Part shown: positions 34,609 to 34,656 of the stretch, one piece after another
Layout of the letters: every line of letters begins with the position of its first letter
Numbering within the stretch: position 1 is the first letter of the stretch
Assembly: GCA_945957405.1 (NCBI GenBank)
Contig: CAMFLL010000035.1
Coordinates: forward strand, 1-34,656
Direction of reading: 5' to 3'
DNA from: an uncultured Mycolicibacterium sp.
Lineage (GTDB): Bacteria; Actinomycetota; Actinomycetes; Mycobacteriales; Mycobacteriaceae
DNA length: 34,656 nt
The notes under the pieces: generated by a model
What the model saw: the letters and a program-made list of their open reading frames with translations, nothing else
Told to the model about the DNA's origin: nothing
The model's database searches: none
Made by a program: the position numbers and the translations under genes

Positions 34609-34656
34609 CTGTCTCTTATACACATCTCCGAGCCCACGAGACTAAGGCGAATCTCG
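34609..34656. other. Illumina Nextera transposase adapter (non-genomic)
   Basis: The last 48 bases begin with the 19-base Tn5 mosaic end used in Nextera kits (CTGTCTCTTATACACATCT), followed by CCGAGCCCACGAGAC (read 2 adapter), the index TAAGGCGA (as I recall, i7 N701) and ATCTCG from the P7 oligonucleotide. This is untrimmed library sequence joined to genomic DNA at 34608/34609. Confidence 0.98.

Noticed and set aside
34609..34627. Tn5 mosaic end suggesting a transposon insertion
   Set aside because: The mosaic end is followed by kit adapter, index and P7 sequence at the contig end; this is library preparation, not a mobile element.

Overview
This window is high-GC actinobacterial chromosome. 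Gene content and order point to a fast-growing Mycobacterium (Mycolicibacterium, M. smegmatis-like). Judged from memory, not a search, most of it follows the M. tuberculosis block Rv2483c to Rv2464c: plsC, plsB2, the second SSB, EttA, the large NAD-glutamate dehydrogenase, a hot-dog thioesterase, truncated haemoglobin O, an HNH protein, CtaJ/DUF5130, PepN, the mycothiol-linked Rv2466c-type oxidoreductase, RpiB and Nei1. Genes are packed tightly, no gene-free gap exceeds about 230 bases, and no tRNA, rRNA, CRISPR or insertion sequence was seen.

Layout. (1) 1-8680, plus strand: the 3' part of a PlsC acyltransferase and PlsB2 (first two acylations of phospholipid synthesis), a CopD-CtaG membrane fusion, an HxlR regulator with a PaaI-type thioesterase, SsbB and EttA. 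(2) 8733-14686, plus: 1616-residue NAD-glutamate dehydrogenase, a thioesterase and a conserved hypothetical. (3) 14803-20170: a membrane-anchored esterase (plus), then, converging on it, a minus-strand operon of Tat-lipoprotein polyamine-type binding protein, metal-dependent amidohydrolase and AraC regulator. I do not recall this set at this place in M. tuberculosis, so it looks like an accessory insert. (4) 20251-26456: GlbO and a DUF4190/PknH-sensor membrane protein (minus), HNH protein, CtaJ and DUF5130 protein (plus), PepN and a DUF732 secreted protein (minus). (5) 26683-30187, plus: Rv2466c-type reductase behind a SigH-like promoter, then an operon of NCS1 nucleobase permease, Fcy1-type cytosine deaminase and Fe(II) oxygenase whose stop/start codons overlap. 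(6) 30140-34608: aldo/keto reductase (minus), divergent TetR regulator with two palindromic operators, RpiB, Nei1 and a CPA1 Na+/H+ antiporter cut off by the contig end.

The last 48 bases (34609-34656) are not genomic. They are an Illumina Nextera transposase adapter with an i7 index, read in frame from the antiporter.

The strongest candidates for new biology are the permease/deaminase/oxygenase operon (possibly salvage of 5-methylcytosine or another modified pyrimidine), whose oxygenase lacks the usual R-x-S arginine, and the orphan binding protein/amidohydrolase/AraC operon. Readable regulatory sites include twin TetR palindromes over the tetR start, an HxlR-type operator over a -35 box, a SigH-type promoter and several probable leaderless promoters.
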